NCBI GenBank assembly: GCA_016929065.1
Contig: JAFGJO010000002.1
Span: 62,001-126,000, forward strand
Reading direction: 5' to 3'
From: Spirochaetales bacterium
Lineage (GTDB): Bacteria > Spirochaetota > Spirochaetia > SZUA-6 > RPPD01
Length of the DNA: 64,000 nucleotides
Each line of letters begins with the position of its first letter. Positions within the stretch are counted from its first letter, which is position 1. Positions 8,223 through 17,184 of the stretch are shown here, in pieces. The notes beneath the pieces are model-generated. The model did no database searches, was not told where the DNA came from, and saw only the letters and a program-made list of their open reading frames with translations. A program made the translations under genes and the position numbers.

Positions 8223-9740
8223 TCATTTATGCACTTCAATAAATCCCTTCGTTGAATACCGCGGCTCGCTGGTAAGATTTACTCCCAGGCGGCGCAGTCC
8301 GGCTTCATCGCCGGGAGTGGGCATGTGAGTCATATGCACTTCACAACCCCGGAGCTCCTTCAGTTTTTCCAGGCATGTCTGTACCGTGGGATTGGTTGCG
8401 GCACTGATCGCCAGACTGATAAGTGCCTCATCCAAATCCAGGCTCATTGTTTTCGAGTTGAAAATATTGGTTTTAAACCGTGTGATGGAGTCAACAATTG
8501 TAGTTGACAGTACATGAATATTGTCGGGAATTCCTGTGAGCAGTTTCACTGCGTTCAGCACCAGGCTTGATGCTGCATGAAGCTGCGGAGAATTTTTCCC
8601 CGTGACAATAGTGCCGTCTTTTAACTCAATTGCCGCACCGCAGTATATTCCGTCATGTCCCCTCTCGTCTTTTTGATTCTCTTCCGCAGCCTGCTGGGCA
8701 GGGACGAGGACATTGCGGTCACGGGGTGATGCGCCAACCTCTTTCATAATGAGTTCTGCGCGCTGGACTGTCTCATGATCAACCAGTCCCATGGTATATT
8801 CGCACGCATACCGGAAATATCTGCGGATGATCTCCTGTTTTGAAGCTTGCTGGACTGCACAATCATCGGTAATGCCGAATCCCGCACAGTTTACTCCCAT
8901 ATCAGTGGGTGAATTGTAAATGGCATCGGTACCCGTAATCCGTTCAAGAATTCGTCTGAGCACCGGAAAGACTTCGACATCACGGTTATAGTTTACTGCT
9001 GATTTTCCGTAAGCTTCCATATGAAAGGGATCGATCATATTGAAGTCCCGGATATCCGCAGTTGCCGCTTCATAGGCGATATTTACCGGATGTTTCAGCG
9101 GAATATTCCAGATCGGGAATGTTTCGAATTTTGCATAACCGGCTTTTATTCCCCGTTTGTATTCATGGTAAAGCTGGGACAGACAGGTTGCGAGCTTCCC
9201 GCTTCCAGGCCCGGGGCCGGTCACGATCACGAGCTGTTTTTGTGTCTCGATATGCGAGTTTGCGCCATATCCTTCGTCACTGACAATGAGGTCAACATCA
9301 GTAGGATACCCTTTTGTGAATCTGTGGGTATACACACGAATTCCCTGACGTTCCATCTTGTTTTTGAAAATATTCGCCGCAGGCTGATTGTCGTAGCGGG
9401 TTATTACAACAGAAGGAGCCTCAAGCCCCCATTCCCTGAGATCATCGATGAGTTTCATGGCATCGACGTCATAGGTGATGCCGAAATCCGCTCTTACCTT
9501 ACGGCGTTCGATATCGCCGGCATAAATGCACAAAATTATTTCTGCCTCATCGCTCAATCGCTGCAGAAGCCTCATTTTCACATTCGGATCGAAGCCGGGG
9601 AGCACACGTGCAGCGTGGTAGTCAAAAAGAATTTTCCCGCCGAATTCCAGATATAGTTTGCTCTTCATTTGTGCAACCCGTTCCCGGATCGCGTTACTCT
9701 GTTCTTTTAAATATTTTTCATTGTCAAAACCGATGATCAT
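8223..9740 (-). CDS. DUF1846 family protein
   Basis: The protein of about 505 residues matches the DUF1846 family: it starts MIIGFDNEKYLKEQ, has the conserved VTGPGPGSGKLATCLSQLYHE segment near residue 175 that resembles a nucleotide-binding loop, and ends with HMTHMPTPGDEAGLRRLGVN. The length is normal for the family. Members are large cytoplasmic proteins of unsettled function; the GPGSGKLAT loop suggests nucleotide or phosphate binding. The start at 9740 is chosen over the ATG two codons upstream because AAAGGG is 8 bases away. It sits alone between two exported-protein genes. Confidence 0.88.
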   Translation of the reverse strand: MIIGFDNEKYLKEQSNAIRERVAQMKSKLYLEFGGKILFDYHAARVLPGFDPNVKMRLLQRLSDEAEIILCIYAGDIERRKVRADFGITYDVDAMKLIDDLREWGLEAPSVVITRYDNQPAANIFKNKMERQGIRVYTHRFTKGYPTDVDLIVSDEGYGANSHIETQKQLVIVTGPGPGSGKLATCLSQLYHEYKRGIKAGYAKFETFPIWNIPLKHPVNIAYEAATADIRDFNMIDPFHMEAYGKSAVNYNRDVEVFPVLRRILERITGTDAIYNSPTDMGVNCAGFGITDDCAVQQASKQEIIRRYFRYACEYTMGLVDHETVQRAELIMKEVGASPRDRNVLVPAQQAAEENQKDERGHDGIYCGAAIELKDGTIVTGKNSPQLHAASSLVLNAVKLLTGIPDNIHVLSTTIVDSITRFKTNIFNSKTMSLDLDEALISLAISAATNPTVQTCLEKLKELRGCEVHMTHMPTPGDEAGLRRLGVNLTSEPRYSTKGFIEVHK

Positions 9741-9801
9741 GTTCATTTCCCTTTATTGCTTCTGGTTTTATTATAACGGGTACAAACGCAGTATCACAAT
9801 A

Positions 9802-10539
9802 TTAAATATCCTGATGAAAAATTATCTTTTGTCCGGGGTAATTGGCCGTCCAATCCAGAATTGTGTTGGGGGGGGTCTTCTTTCTGGATTGGACAGAAGT
9901 GTAATAATGGATAACCTCATCCTCTGTGAGCGCAATAAAGAACTCCTCTTCGGGGGTATACATGATTATCGCCTGCATGAATGGGCATATTCCGTGCACG
10001 CAGCCCACGATTACCGTTGCAGAAAAATCATCGAGGTTGGGTCCTGTGGAAACAATATCCATACATGTCGAAATATAAGGAAACCGGTCTCTGGTGACGG
10101 TTCGTATTTTTTCGACAAGGTTTTTTTTGCCGAGAACATTTTCCAGGTTTTGTGTTGCAAGATTGATTTCCGATGCGGCGGTATTTTGGTATATACCGTC
10201 AAAACTCACCCCGTTACCCGCATATATTTCGCAGTTTTTTGTGGAGATGACTATTGAACTGCCATTGTGTTTGAAAAAGACCTCGCTTTCCACGTCGAAT
10301 TCGTTGATAAGAGCGGAGGCATGATCATTTACCATTAATGCGAATCCTTCAAGCTGACCAATGTTGGCTCCTGAAAACGCGGTAATGGTGAAAGCAAAGG
10401 TTTCTTCGGAATCAATGGAAATTGTAATTTCGGCGGAATTGTTGAGACTGCTTCTGTACCATGTTCCCTTCCATTGGATGTCGGAAAATACAGAAACGAC
10501 AAGGAAGCAGAACAGCACGGTAAAGACGGGTTTTTTCAT
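9802..10539 (-). CDS. Exported hypothetical protein
   Basis: A signal peptide (KKPVFTVLFCFLVVSVFSD) precedes about 225 residues of mostly beta-strand character (DIQWKGTWYRSSLNNSAEIT). I do not recognise a family. Several cysteines in the middle (STCMDI, VGCVHGICPF) could form disulfides. GGAG 6 bases before 10539 supports this start over the ATG four codons upstream, which overlaps it. Close to the 3' end the gene contains a run of eight C (coding strand) inside a 13-base inverted repeat, described separately; the present frame reads through to a normal stop. Confidence 0.65.
   Translation of the reverse strand: MKKPVFTVLFCFLVVSVFSDIQWKGTWYRSSLNNSAEITISIDSEETFAFTITAFSGANIGQLEGFALMVNDHASALINEFDVESEVFFKHNGSSIVISTKNCEIYAGNGVSFDGIYQNTAASEINLATQNLENVLGKKNLVEKIRTVTRDRFPYISTCMDIVSTGPNLDDFSATVIVGCVHGICPFMQAIIMYTPEEEFFIALTEDEVIHYYTSVQSRKKTPPNTILDWTANYPGQKIIFHQDI
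9848..9894. repeat. 13-bp perfect inverted repeat around a G8 tract, inside a gene
   Basis: GTCCAATCCAGAA (9848-9860) and its exact complement TTCTGGATTGGAC (9882-9894) flank 21 bases containing eight G in a row. The whole structure lies within the 3' part of the exported-protein gene at 9802-10539. Confidence 0.85.
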
Positions 10540-10601
10540 ATAACGCTCCATTTATAGGATTATAACCCATAATTATTTCACTCTCAACACACGAAATATG
10601 T

Positions 10602-10629
10602 TTGCGGATTTAATTTTCATGCTTATAAT
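10602..10629 (+). promoter_or_regulatory. Possible promoter of the lipoprotein gene at 10685
   Basis: TTGCGG (10602-10607), a 16-base spacer and TATAAT (10624-10629). The same TTGCGG -35 box is used by the promoter proposed at 35055. Confidence 0.4.
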
Positions 10630-10684
10630 ATATGGCAAGCAGAAAACAAAATACAACTGCAAAAAAAAATATTCGGAGGGAAAA

Positions 10685-11095
10685 ATGAAATTAAAAATTT
10701 CTGTAGTGGCAATTGCGGCAATCCTGTTGAGTGCTGCATTTGTCGTGTCCTGCGGGCCACAGGGAAAATACGGCGAGGTTCAGGCTGTTGTCGGTGAATT
10801 TGTGGCAATGGTGGACACTCTTGACAAGGCGCTTGATTCAAACGACGGCAAGACAGTTGCGGCAGCATTGACTGCGTTCGGCAACAAAATGAAGGAAATT
10901 CAGCCGCGGCTTGAAGGCCTTGCAGACAAGTATCCTGAACTGGACAGCGACAAGGTTCCTGCAGAACTTGAGGGTGTGAAAAAGCAGATGGATGAATCAG
11001 AAAAAAAGATGGAATCACTGTTTGAAAAACTCATGAAATATGCGGACAACGAAGATGTCATGAAAGCCATGGCAGCATTTGAAGACATCAAATAA
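10685..11095 (+). CDS. Small helical lipoprotein, paralogue of 7364-7771
   Basis: There are 136 residues: signal peptide with lipobox VVSC (Cys near residue 21), then an acidic/basic helical domain with AVVGEFVAMVDTLDKALDS, KMKEIQPRLE and KYADNEDVMKAM. A good ribosome binding site (CGGAGGG) lies 6 bases before the ATG; longer in-frame readings to 10598 have no such support. It shares its architecture with the soluble protein at 7364, with DUF1846 and one other gene between them. It would be lipid-anchored on the periplasmic side or the surface. Function unknown. A clear terminator follows at 11119. Confidence 0.8.
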   Translation: MKLKISVVAIAAILLSAAFVVSCGPQGKYGEVQAVVGEFVAMVDTLDKALDSNDGKTVAAALTAFGNKMKEIQPRLEGLADKYPELDSDKVPAELEGVKKQMDESEKKMESLFEKLMKYADNEDVMKAMAAFEDIK

Positions 11096-11118
11096 AACAG
11101 CTTTTATTGTTTTAAACA

Positions 11119-11151
11119 GGGCAGAGACGATTGTTTCTGCCCCTTTTTTTT
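11119..11151 (+). terminator. Rho-independent terminator
   Basis: GGGCAGAGA pairs with TTTCTGCCC (one G-T pair) around a short loop and is followed by eight T. It ends the lipoprotein gene at 10685-11095. Confidence 0.85.
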
Positions 11152-11155
11152 GGAT

Positions 11156-11183
11156 AAAAAAAACCCGGCGCAGTGCCGGGTTT
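11156..11183 (-). terminator. Rho-independent terminator for the minus-strand gene
   Basis: AAACCCGGC (11161-11169) and GCCGGGTTT (11175-11183) form a 9-bp stem with a 5-base loop. On the minus strand the stem is followed by a run of T, so it ends the gene at 11208-11702, back to back with the previous terminator. Confidence 0.85.
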
Positions 11184-11207
11184 GATAAACAGATAATAAC
11201 AGTCTGA

Positions 11208-11702
11208 TTACTGTCTGGGTTTCGCTTCGATGATGACTTTTATATCGTCACCTTCGATAACCTGGGTGTCTAAGCTTCTGATTTCAAAGACTTCCTGGCC
11301 AGGAAGTACTGTGATAATATAGTCATTGGTGGCAAAGTCCATGGTTCCCCAGTAAGAAGAGCCGGTAAGAATGTTGGAAAATTCAAGTTCAACATAAACA
11401 GGTGATGCATACGGAACACCATAAATGGTAAAAGTCTCGTAACCGGAAACAGTATAATCTGGCTGCAGCAGATCATCATACAGCTGAACATAGCTTGTAT
11501 TTGTCAGATAGGCATAATTAATTGTTGACCCTATATAATTTCTTATTTCAAGAATTGCACCGGGATTGAAAAAATCTATATAACTGCTGCCGGTACCGGT
11601 ATAATAACATTCGTTATCCGATCCAATCGTAATTTCACACCCGGTAAAAAACGCTGCAACTGTTATTATTGCCGCTAAAATCAAAATGTTTCTCAATTTC
11701 AT
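11208..11702 (-). CDS. Lipoprotein of unknown function
   Basis: A signal peptide with lipobox FTGC (Cys near residue 22) is followed by about 140 residues of beta-rich, tyrosine-rich sequence (TGTGSSYIDFFNPGAILEIRN, NYAYLTNTSYVQL). This could be an immunoglobulin-like fold, but no family is recognised. The ATG at 11702 has AAGGA just upstream; the in-frame ATG five codons earlier would overlap it. The next gene upstream on this strand (PEGA protein) ends 59 bases away, so the two may be co-transcribed. Confidence 0.75.
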   Translation of the reverse strand: MKLRNILILAAIITVAAFFTGCEITIGSDNECYYTGTGSSYIDFFNPGAILEIRNYIGSTINYAYLTNTSYVQLYDDLLQPDYTVSGYETFTIYGVPYASPVYVELEFSNILTGSSYWGTMDFATNDYIITVLPGQEVFEIRSLDTQVIEGDDIKVIIEAKPRQ

Positions 11703-11761
11703 TTCCTTATCCTCCATAAACTAAAAAATTACATGTTTTTAATCACTCTATAATCATAGCA

Positions 11762-12940
11762 CTAATTATCCGAAATATCCATGCCGAATCCCAACTTGAT
11801 TGTATAGGTTTTGCCTTCCCTGAAATAAATCTTTTCTTCAAGGGCAAATGCGCCCGATTCGATCCGTATTGTATGGCTGCCCGCATTGACTTCGAATTCC
11901 AGGCCATGCTCTTTTTTGCCGTCGACATACACATCGATCCGCGTTTCGGGTTTGTTTATCTTTTTGTTCAATATACTCGAGGGGACTTCAATGATCACTT
12001 TGGGATCATAGGACCTGAGTTCTGCAAAAAGCTTTGTATCCTTGTTCAGGTAGACTTCTGTTTCCCAGGGTTTGAAACTTCGGCTGATCACTTTTACTGA
12101 ATATTTTCCTTCCTTAAGCTTTTCGGCATACGGTGCGAATCCCCGCTGTTCCTTGCCGTCAATATAGACCTTCGCGTCTTTGACATTCGCGGTAATACTT
12201 AATGTATAATAGCGGACTTCCGGTTCCATTTTTGCATAGATTTTTGTGTCCTTATCAAGATAGATATCAGTTGTATAATCATCATACCCTCGGCTTGTCA
12301 CCTTGATTGCGTATTTGCCCTGTTCGAGCTTCTCGGTGACCGGCGCGTATCCCCGCTGTTCGCGGCCATTGATATACACCTTGGCATCCCGGACACTTGC
12401 AGAAATACTCAGGCTGTAAAAGCGGGTAGCAAGTTCGAGATTTGCAGAGAAATTCATGTTTCCGGATACTTTTATAGTATTTTCATAGTCCTTGTATCCG
12501 TCTGCAGTAACCTTGATGGTATGTGATCCTGCCGTTACCTTGATTACAGCTGGTGTTTTGGCCTTATAGTCGTTATCAATATAAATACGGGCATCACGCA
12601 CATTCGATGCGATGCGCAGTTCATAGGTGCGCTGGTCAAACAAGTCCTTGGGTTCTTCGCGCTGAACTTCCAGGTTCATTGAAAAATTCATATTGCCGGA
12701 GACCGTAATTGTTTTCTCCTGGGTCTCATAGCCGCGTTGAACCACTTTTACTGTGTGTGTTCCCCGTGGAACCGCATAGGTAAGCGGTGTTTGTCCTGCA
12801 TACTGGCCGTCCACATATACTGCAGCTCCCCGTACATTCGAAGCGATTCGCAGTTCATATCGTGACTGTGCAAATGTCGTGGTAACACATCCAACAAGGA
12901 ATATGGCAAGTAATATTACATATACAGCCTGTTTCTTCAT
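11762..12940 (-). CDS. PEGA-repeat envelope protein
   Basis: After a signal peptide (lipobox-like LVGC, also a possible cleavage at TFAQ) the protein is a string of PEGA domains: four clear copies of about 68-70 residues, each with a V.DAxVYIxG...G.TP..... G.YxIKV...GY pattern, plus a shorter fifth unit at the C-terminus (DVYVDGKKEHG). PEGA domains are beta modules of surface and periplasmic proteins thought to contact other proteins or wall components. Repeats 1-2 resemble each other most, as do repeats 3-4, suggesting pairwise duplication. GGGGGAAAAC supplies the ribosome binding site before the chosen ATG. Confidence 0.88.
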   Translation of the reverse strand: MKKQAVYVILLAIFLVGCVTTTFAQSRYELRIASNVRGAAVYVDGQYAGQTPLTYAVPRGTHTVKVVQRGYETQEKTITVSGNMNFSMNLEVQREEPKDLFDQRTYELRIASNVRDARIYIDNDYKAKTPAVIKVTAGSHTIKVTADGYKDYENTIKVSGNMNFSANLELATRFYSLSISASVRDAKVYINGREQRGYAPVTEKLEQGKYAIKVTSRGYDDYTTDIYLDKDTKIYAKMEPEVRYYTLSITANVKDAKVYIDGKEQRGFAPYAEKLKEGKYSVKVISRSFKPWETEVYLNKDTKLFAELRSYDPKVIIEVPSSILNKKINKPETRIDVYVDGKKEHGLEFEVNAGSHTIRIESGAFALEEKIYFREGKTYTIKLGFGMDISDN

Positions 12941-13043
12941 GTTTTCCCCCAAAAAAAGTTATTTATATCAGTATATCTACTAATATATCGCATTATAGAC
13001 AAAAAACAAGACAGTGACAGCATGGTTACACCATTAAAAAATA

Positions 13044-14408
13044 TTATTGTCTCCCGTCGCCTGAAATATTTTTCCAGGTGCCGGTCGATAACTCGATGAC
13101 GATTTTTTTATCTGCCGGCGGCAGATCATGCCACACTCCTTTGATGAGGTCTTGTGCAAAGCATATGACCAGCCCTGCCTTAAAGGAAAGACCGTCGGAA
13201 TTCAGTAAAACAGGCGGCGGCATCTCATCCCCGGCAGTGTGGGCGACCATGCCTGCGACCATTTGGGGAATCAGTATTTCGTAATCCTTTTGTTCAAAAT
13301 CATAGCGTGACAAAGTGGATTGTAAAAAGCTGGTTACTCCGTCCGACAGGTGTTTTTTTGCATAGGCCGGGAAGTCGGGGATCGACGGCAGGGCTTCAAG
13401 GGAAAGACTCTGGATTTGAACAGAATTATTTAAAACACGGACCTGGCGGTACATTGCTGGAAACGTGACCATGGACGAGGTTTCTATATCATACAAAAAG
13501 GTTGTATCCCGCCATGTTTGTTTTGTTATATCAAGTGCATGAAAGTGACCGGTAAACACCAGCTTCATGCCGTAATGTGCGAACATTTTTGAAACCGGTT
13601 GATAATCATTGACCACAAAATCCCTGAAATATTTTTTCTGTGTTTCAAAGTGTTCAAGGATTCCGTGGTGCATCATGCCCAAAACGGCTTTGTTTAGCTT
13701 TTGCGCTTCGATCAGCTGTTGCTCTATCCAATCGAGTGTTTCGGGAGTGAATTCTCCGAATGTGGAGTTTGGCGATCCCTGTTTGTTTTTTGTATACGTA
13801 CACGCATCAAGGGCAAACAGCCACAGGCCGGGAACCGGTTCAACAATATAACTGAGCGAGGCCGGGTCCCGTGCGATGGCCTGTGAAAAACCGAAATCAT
13901 TGTAAATGTCTTCAAATTCTGCAGCTGATATTGATGTAACCTGTTCGGATCCTTTTTGCGTAAATCGTCTGGCGTCAAAATTATTGATGTCATGATTGCC
14001 GGGCACCACAAAAACCTGTTTTCCCGCTGCTTTGATCTTTGCCAATACTTTCTGCATCGCGAGGTGATTTTCTTTTTCGCCATCACGGGTAAGGTCGCCG
14101 CAGACCAGAACAAATGAGATGGAATTATCAGCAGCAAGTGTGTCGGCAAGGGCCTCTGCGATTTCCTCTGCAAGGTGCAGCATCTTTTTCCCGGATTTCA
14201 GTTCTCCGGTAAAATCGGGTCCTGTTTTCCCAAGTGACGCAGTATGCATATGCAGATCGGTAATCACGGCAAAAGAGGTGTCAGGGTAGACAGGAAAATT
14301 ATTGATATTGGCAGCGTTGGTATAGGAAAATTGCGGGCCGGTCGCACAGGAGTATAAACCGGTGAAGAAAAGGAAAACAACTGTTTGAACTATCTTGTTT
14401 GGTTTCAT
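13044..14408 (-). CDS. Metallophosphoesterase lipoprotein
   Basis: A calcineurin-like phosphoesterase of 454 residues with a lipoprotein signal (lipobox YSC near residue 21). All metal-ligand motifs are visible in order: DLHMH, CGDLTRDG, PGNHD, MMHHG and TGHFH. These enzymes use a two-metal centre to split phosphomono- or diesters; the substrate here cannot be told. A ~130-residue C-terminal extension follows the catalytic domain. The M28 peptidase gene lies immediately upstream (11 bases between), so the two form an exported or surface hydrolase operon, although the peptidase itself shows no signal peptide. Confidence 0.88.
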   Translation of the reverse strand: MKPNKIVQTVVFLFFTGLYSCATGPQFSYTNAANINNFPVYPDTSFAVITDLHMHTASLGKTGPDFTGELKSGKKMLHLAEEIAEALADTLAADNSISFVLVCGDLTRDGEKENHLAMQKVLAKIKAAGKQVFVVPGNHDINNFDARRFTQKGSEQVTSISAAEFEDIYNDFGFSQAIARDPASLSYIVEPVPGLWLFALDACTYTKNKQGSPNSTFGEFTPETLDWIEQQLIEAQKLNKAVLGMMHHGILEHFETQKKYFRDFVVNDYQPVSKMFAHYGMKLVFTGHFHALDITKQTWRDTTFLYDIETSSMVTFPAMYRQVRVLNNSVQIQSLSLEALPSIPDFPAYAKKHLSDGVTSFLQSTLSRYDFEQKDYEILIPQMVAGMVAHTAGDEMPPPVLLNSDGLSFKAGLVICFAQDLIKGVWHDLPPADKKIVIELSTGTWKNISGDGRQ

Positions 14409-14419
14409 TGTATTCCATC

Positions 14420-15337
14420 TTATACTGAAAGATCGAGTTTTGATACTGCACTATAGACTTCTTCCATCAAAGAGAAGGCTTCGGGTGATAGTGTGTCGAT
14501 AGTATCTTTTGACCCGTGCCGGAGGTTCCAGGTTTCAGGCTGAATCTTGGTAAATCTGCTGCGATAGGTGTCAGCGTTATGCAGTACATCAATTTTTTGT
14601 TTTCGGGTAATTTCATCGCGCAAATTATCAAGGTCTTTTTTATATGCAGCGGCTTCTTTAAAGGGAAGCAGGGTCAGGTGGATGGCAGGGTACCCCTGAA
14701 GCAAAAATCCAAGATTGTCGGAAAACGGGGTGCGAAGGCTTATAAACCGTCCCCGGACCATTCTGGGCAGCCGGTCGATCAGTTTCTCCCTGAGTGAATG
14801 GATATTTTGAAACAGGGCCGTATGTGTTTTATGACGGGATGCAAGAAACTGTTCGGCAGCTTCGCTGACAATTACTGTATCCCCCTTCCCGCACATGTCG
14901 AAATTGAAAAACACCATGTCCTTGAGTCCCTGCTTGCGGAATGCCTCGCCAAGTAAAAAAGAGCCCTGCTTTTTGGGTGATGACGAAACGTTTACTTCTT
15001 CCCGGTCAGTAAACAGCAGCAGTGTATTGTGCGGAAGCGGTGATTTTGCCAGTTTTGGTGCAGCCTCCAGGAGCTGAACAACTGCTGCGGCATTGTCATT
15101 CGCCCCCGGGGAGCCAGGCATGCTGTCATAATGCGCTGCCAAAACTTTGGTTGGGCCGAGTTTTGGAGAATACAGGTCTTTGCCAAAGCGGACAAGAATG
15201 AATCGGGCGCCGTCGAGCTCTATCGGAATCGGAGAGAAACCGGATTTTTCAAGATTCGATAAAATATATGTATATCTGTCTGAACGTGATGCAACCAGTT
15301 CTTCCAGCAGATTCAGTGTGTGTTTTTTTATTTCCAT
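14420..15337 (-). CDS. M28-family zinc aminopeptidase-like protein
   Basis: 305 residues. The M28 zinc-ligand motifs are seen as AAHYDS, GANDNAAA, the acidic pair in TDREEVN and NFDMCG, and a C-terminal His in IHLTLLPF. M28 enzymes remove N-terminal amino acids or act on related amide bonds. There is no obvious signal peptide (MEIKKHTLNLLEELV), so a cytoplasmic location is predicted. The last His is in a slightly unusual context, so activity should not be assumed. It is the first gene of the pair with the phosphoesterase; no strong ribosome binding site is visible. Confidence 0.82.
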   Translation of the reverse strand: MEIKKHTLNLLEELVASRSDRYTYILSNLEKSGFSPIPIELDGARFILVRFGKDLYSPKLGPTKVLAAHYDSMPGSPGANDNAAAVVQLLEAAPKLAKSPLPHNTLLLFTDREEVNVSSSPKKQGSFLLGEAFRKQGLKDMVFFNFDMCGKGDTVIVSEAAEQFLASRHKTHTALFQNIHSLREKLIDRLPRMVRGRFISLRTPFSDNLGFLLQGYPAIHLTLLPFKEAAAYKKDLDNLRDEITRKQKIDVLHNADTYRSRFTKIQPETWNLRHGSKDTIDTLSPEAFSLMEEVYSAVSKLDLSV

Positions 15338-15553
15338 ACAATATAAATAGTAGTGAAAAACCGAAACTGAATCAAATGTGAATGAACTGAATAGTTTTTG
15401 AATTATATGGCATCAGAAAAAACTGGTTGACTGGAGAACGTACGGGTAATGTCTGGTATCTCTCAAAATTACACTTCAAAAAAAGAAGCTCCTTGATTGC
15501 GATTGATTTTATTTATACTATTATGTATCAATTAAAACAAAAATGAGAGTGTA

Positions 15554-16069
15554 ATGAGAAACCAGAGAATGAATCCCGAACAAATGCCGAATCCGGGAAA
15601 GAACTTTCAGCATATGCGCAAGCAGAAAAAAAGCGGGCCGGAAGAAATTGCCGTGGGGCTTGTCGCGACAATCGGTTTCGGCGGCGCCTTGCTGTACCTT
15701 GGGCAGAATTTTTGGTGGCTGGTTTTCCCCCTCATTTTTATCGGTCTCATGCCGCTTGCAACCGGGATTGCAAAACTTTTCAGCTCTAAAAACAAGGAGC
15801 CGCAGCTTCCAAAAAACAAGTCAGCGCTTCTTTCCGGGGAAAAAGAGATTCTTGAGGCAGTCCATAAGTACAAGGGGCGTATCAGTGTTCTTCAGGCGGC
15901 AAAAGCGACATCTCTTTCAATAGACGATGCACGGGAGACGCTCGAATCCATGGCCAAAAAAGGGTATGCAGGCATGCATGTGGATCTACAAGGGATTATT
16001 CAATATGAATTCCCCGAGTTTTTACCGGAAGAAAAAGATGACGAGTTCATGAAAAAACTGGATGAATAA
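15554..16069 (+). CDS. Membrane protein with C-terminal winged-helix-like domain
   Basis: A charged N-terminus rich in Met, Asn and Lys (about 35 residues) precedes two adjacent membrane helices (GLVATIGFGGALLYLG, WLVFPLIFIGLMPLATG). A cytoplasmic region from about residue 90 looks like a winged helix (EKEILEAVHKYKGRISVLQAAKATSLSIDDARETLESM). No close named family. The layout is that of a small membrane-tethered protein, perhaps scaffolding or DNA-binding; the winged-helix reading is inferred by eye. Confidence 0.65.
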   Translation: MRNQRMNPEQMPNPGKNFQHMRKQKKSGPEEIAVGLVATIGFGGALLYLGQNFWWLVFPLIFIGLMPLATGIAKLFSSKNKEPQLPKNKSALLSGEKEILEAVHKYKGRISVLQAAKATSLSIDDARETLESMAKKGYAGMHVDLQGIIQYEFPEFLPEEKDDEFMKKLDE

Positions 16070-16199
16070 AGCGCAGGGTACAACTGGATGTTTTTTTATA
16101 CTCCATTCCCTTGAAAGTGGAAAAAATATTATATGAATTACGTTTGTTATGGCTTATACTATACATTATATTTAGATTCGGGGTGCTGAAAATCAGGAT

Positions 16200-16772
16200 A
16201 TGAAGCGGATTTTTGTTATATTGATTATGATTTTTCTCCTGGCAATAAGCGGATATACAGAAAACGTTATGTATCAGGCAAAGGATGCGACATTTTATAT
16301 TTCCGCTTCGGGCGGTGTTTCCCTTCCCTTTGGAGAATTGTCCACTATTATGGAGACAGGATATACAGTACGAACATATGGGGCGTATCTGTTTCAATTT
16401 GACCTTTTTGATCTTGGACTTGGCGGGATGACAGGGTTTGACTATTTTTCAACACGTGAGAGTGTTCCATCTCCCTATTTTATAATTGCAATTCCGGTTG
16501 CGGCCCACGCCCAAATCTCATCAAAATTTGGTTTGCCGTTCCGTCTTTTTGCAGAAGTGAATGCCGGCGCAAGTATAAATACATTGTTTTTTCAGAATGA
16601 TTCGACTGTTCTCAATTCATTTAGAATATTTTTACAAGTCGCATTTGGCGTGGGCAATGATGTATCAGACCTTTTTAATATTGCCCAATTTGTGGGACTG
16701 ACGGTCATTTTTTTTGAAGATCCTGTCTATGTCATGCTGAATCCCGGATTGCGGATTGAAGTAAAATTCTGA
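16200..16772 (+). CDS. Predicted small outer-membrane beta-barrel protein
   Basis: 190 residues with a signal peptide cleaved near SGYTE, then alternating strands rich in aromatic residues (ATFYISASGGVSLPFGEL, LPFRLFAEVNAGASINTLF) and a C-terminal strand ending RIEVKF, which fits the aromatic-terminal signature of barrels assembled by BamA. TCAGGA lies 5 bases before the ATG. It is followed by decayed DNA. No family name can be given. Confidence 0.65.
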   Translation: MKRIFVILIMIFLLAISGYTENVMYQAKDATFYISASGGVSLPFGELSTIMETGYTVRTYGAYLFQFDLFDLGLGGMTGFDYFSTRESVPSPYFIIAIPVAAHAQISSKFGLPFRLFAEVNAGASINTLFFQNDSTVLNSFRIFLQVAFGVGNDVSDLFNIAQFVGLTVIFFEDPVYVMLNPGLRIEVKF

Positions 16773-16897
16773 TTTCGATAAAATGCAGGCAAGTCTATAA
16801 TGAAATCCTTCCATAAAAAACGTTTCTAAAAAAATCAAAATCATCACGTACGTAATTTTCGGCCGAGAGGTGGCGTACGAAAAAATGCCTGCTGAGA

Positions 16898-17169
16898 ATG
16901 ATGATCATGTTCTCCCTGTTGAATTTGGCCGCCTGTGACCAGATGAATCTGATACGGATGGCGTATGAAGGAACCGAGGATATCACCGGTGTCCGAATTA
17001 TCGCGACAGGACCATTGTATCCAATAGGAGATACTTATCAACTTGCCTTGATGGAGGAATAGACGGTGGATCATTATGGGGATTTTCTGTTGACAGGGAT
17101 AACCAGGTTCGTGACGGTGACGGGTCAACCGGCTGGTCTGTCGGTGCGTACGAAGTGAATCCATATTAA
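16898..17169 (+). pseudogene. Decayed exported protein with choice-of-anchor-type C-terminus
   Basis: The first part (ATG at 16898) has a lipoprotein-like start, MMIMFSLLNLAAC, and runs into a stop at 17060. In another frame (codons from 17041) the sequence reads CLDGGIDGG then DRDNQVRDGDGSTGW and ends SVGAYEVNPY with a stop at 17167. A GDG...GAYE ending is typical of the C-terminus of parallel beta-helix (choice-of-anchor Q-type) proteins. Only the two ends seem to remain, so the middle is probably deleted. Signal moderate. Confidence 0.45.
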
Positions 17170-17184
17170 TATTCTCAATTTTTA

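Noticed and set aside
9021-9656. Plus-strand frame of 211 codons opposite DUF1846
   Set aside because: Shadow of the conserved DUF1846 gene.
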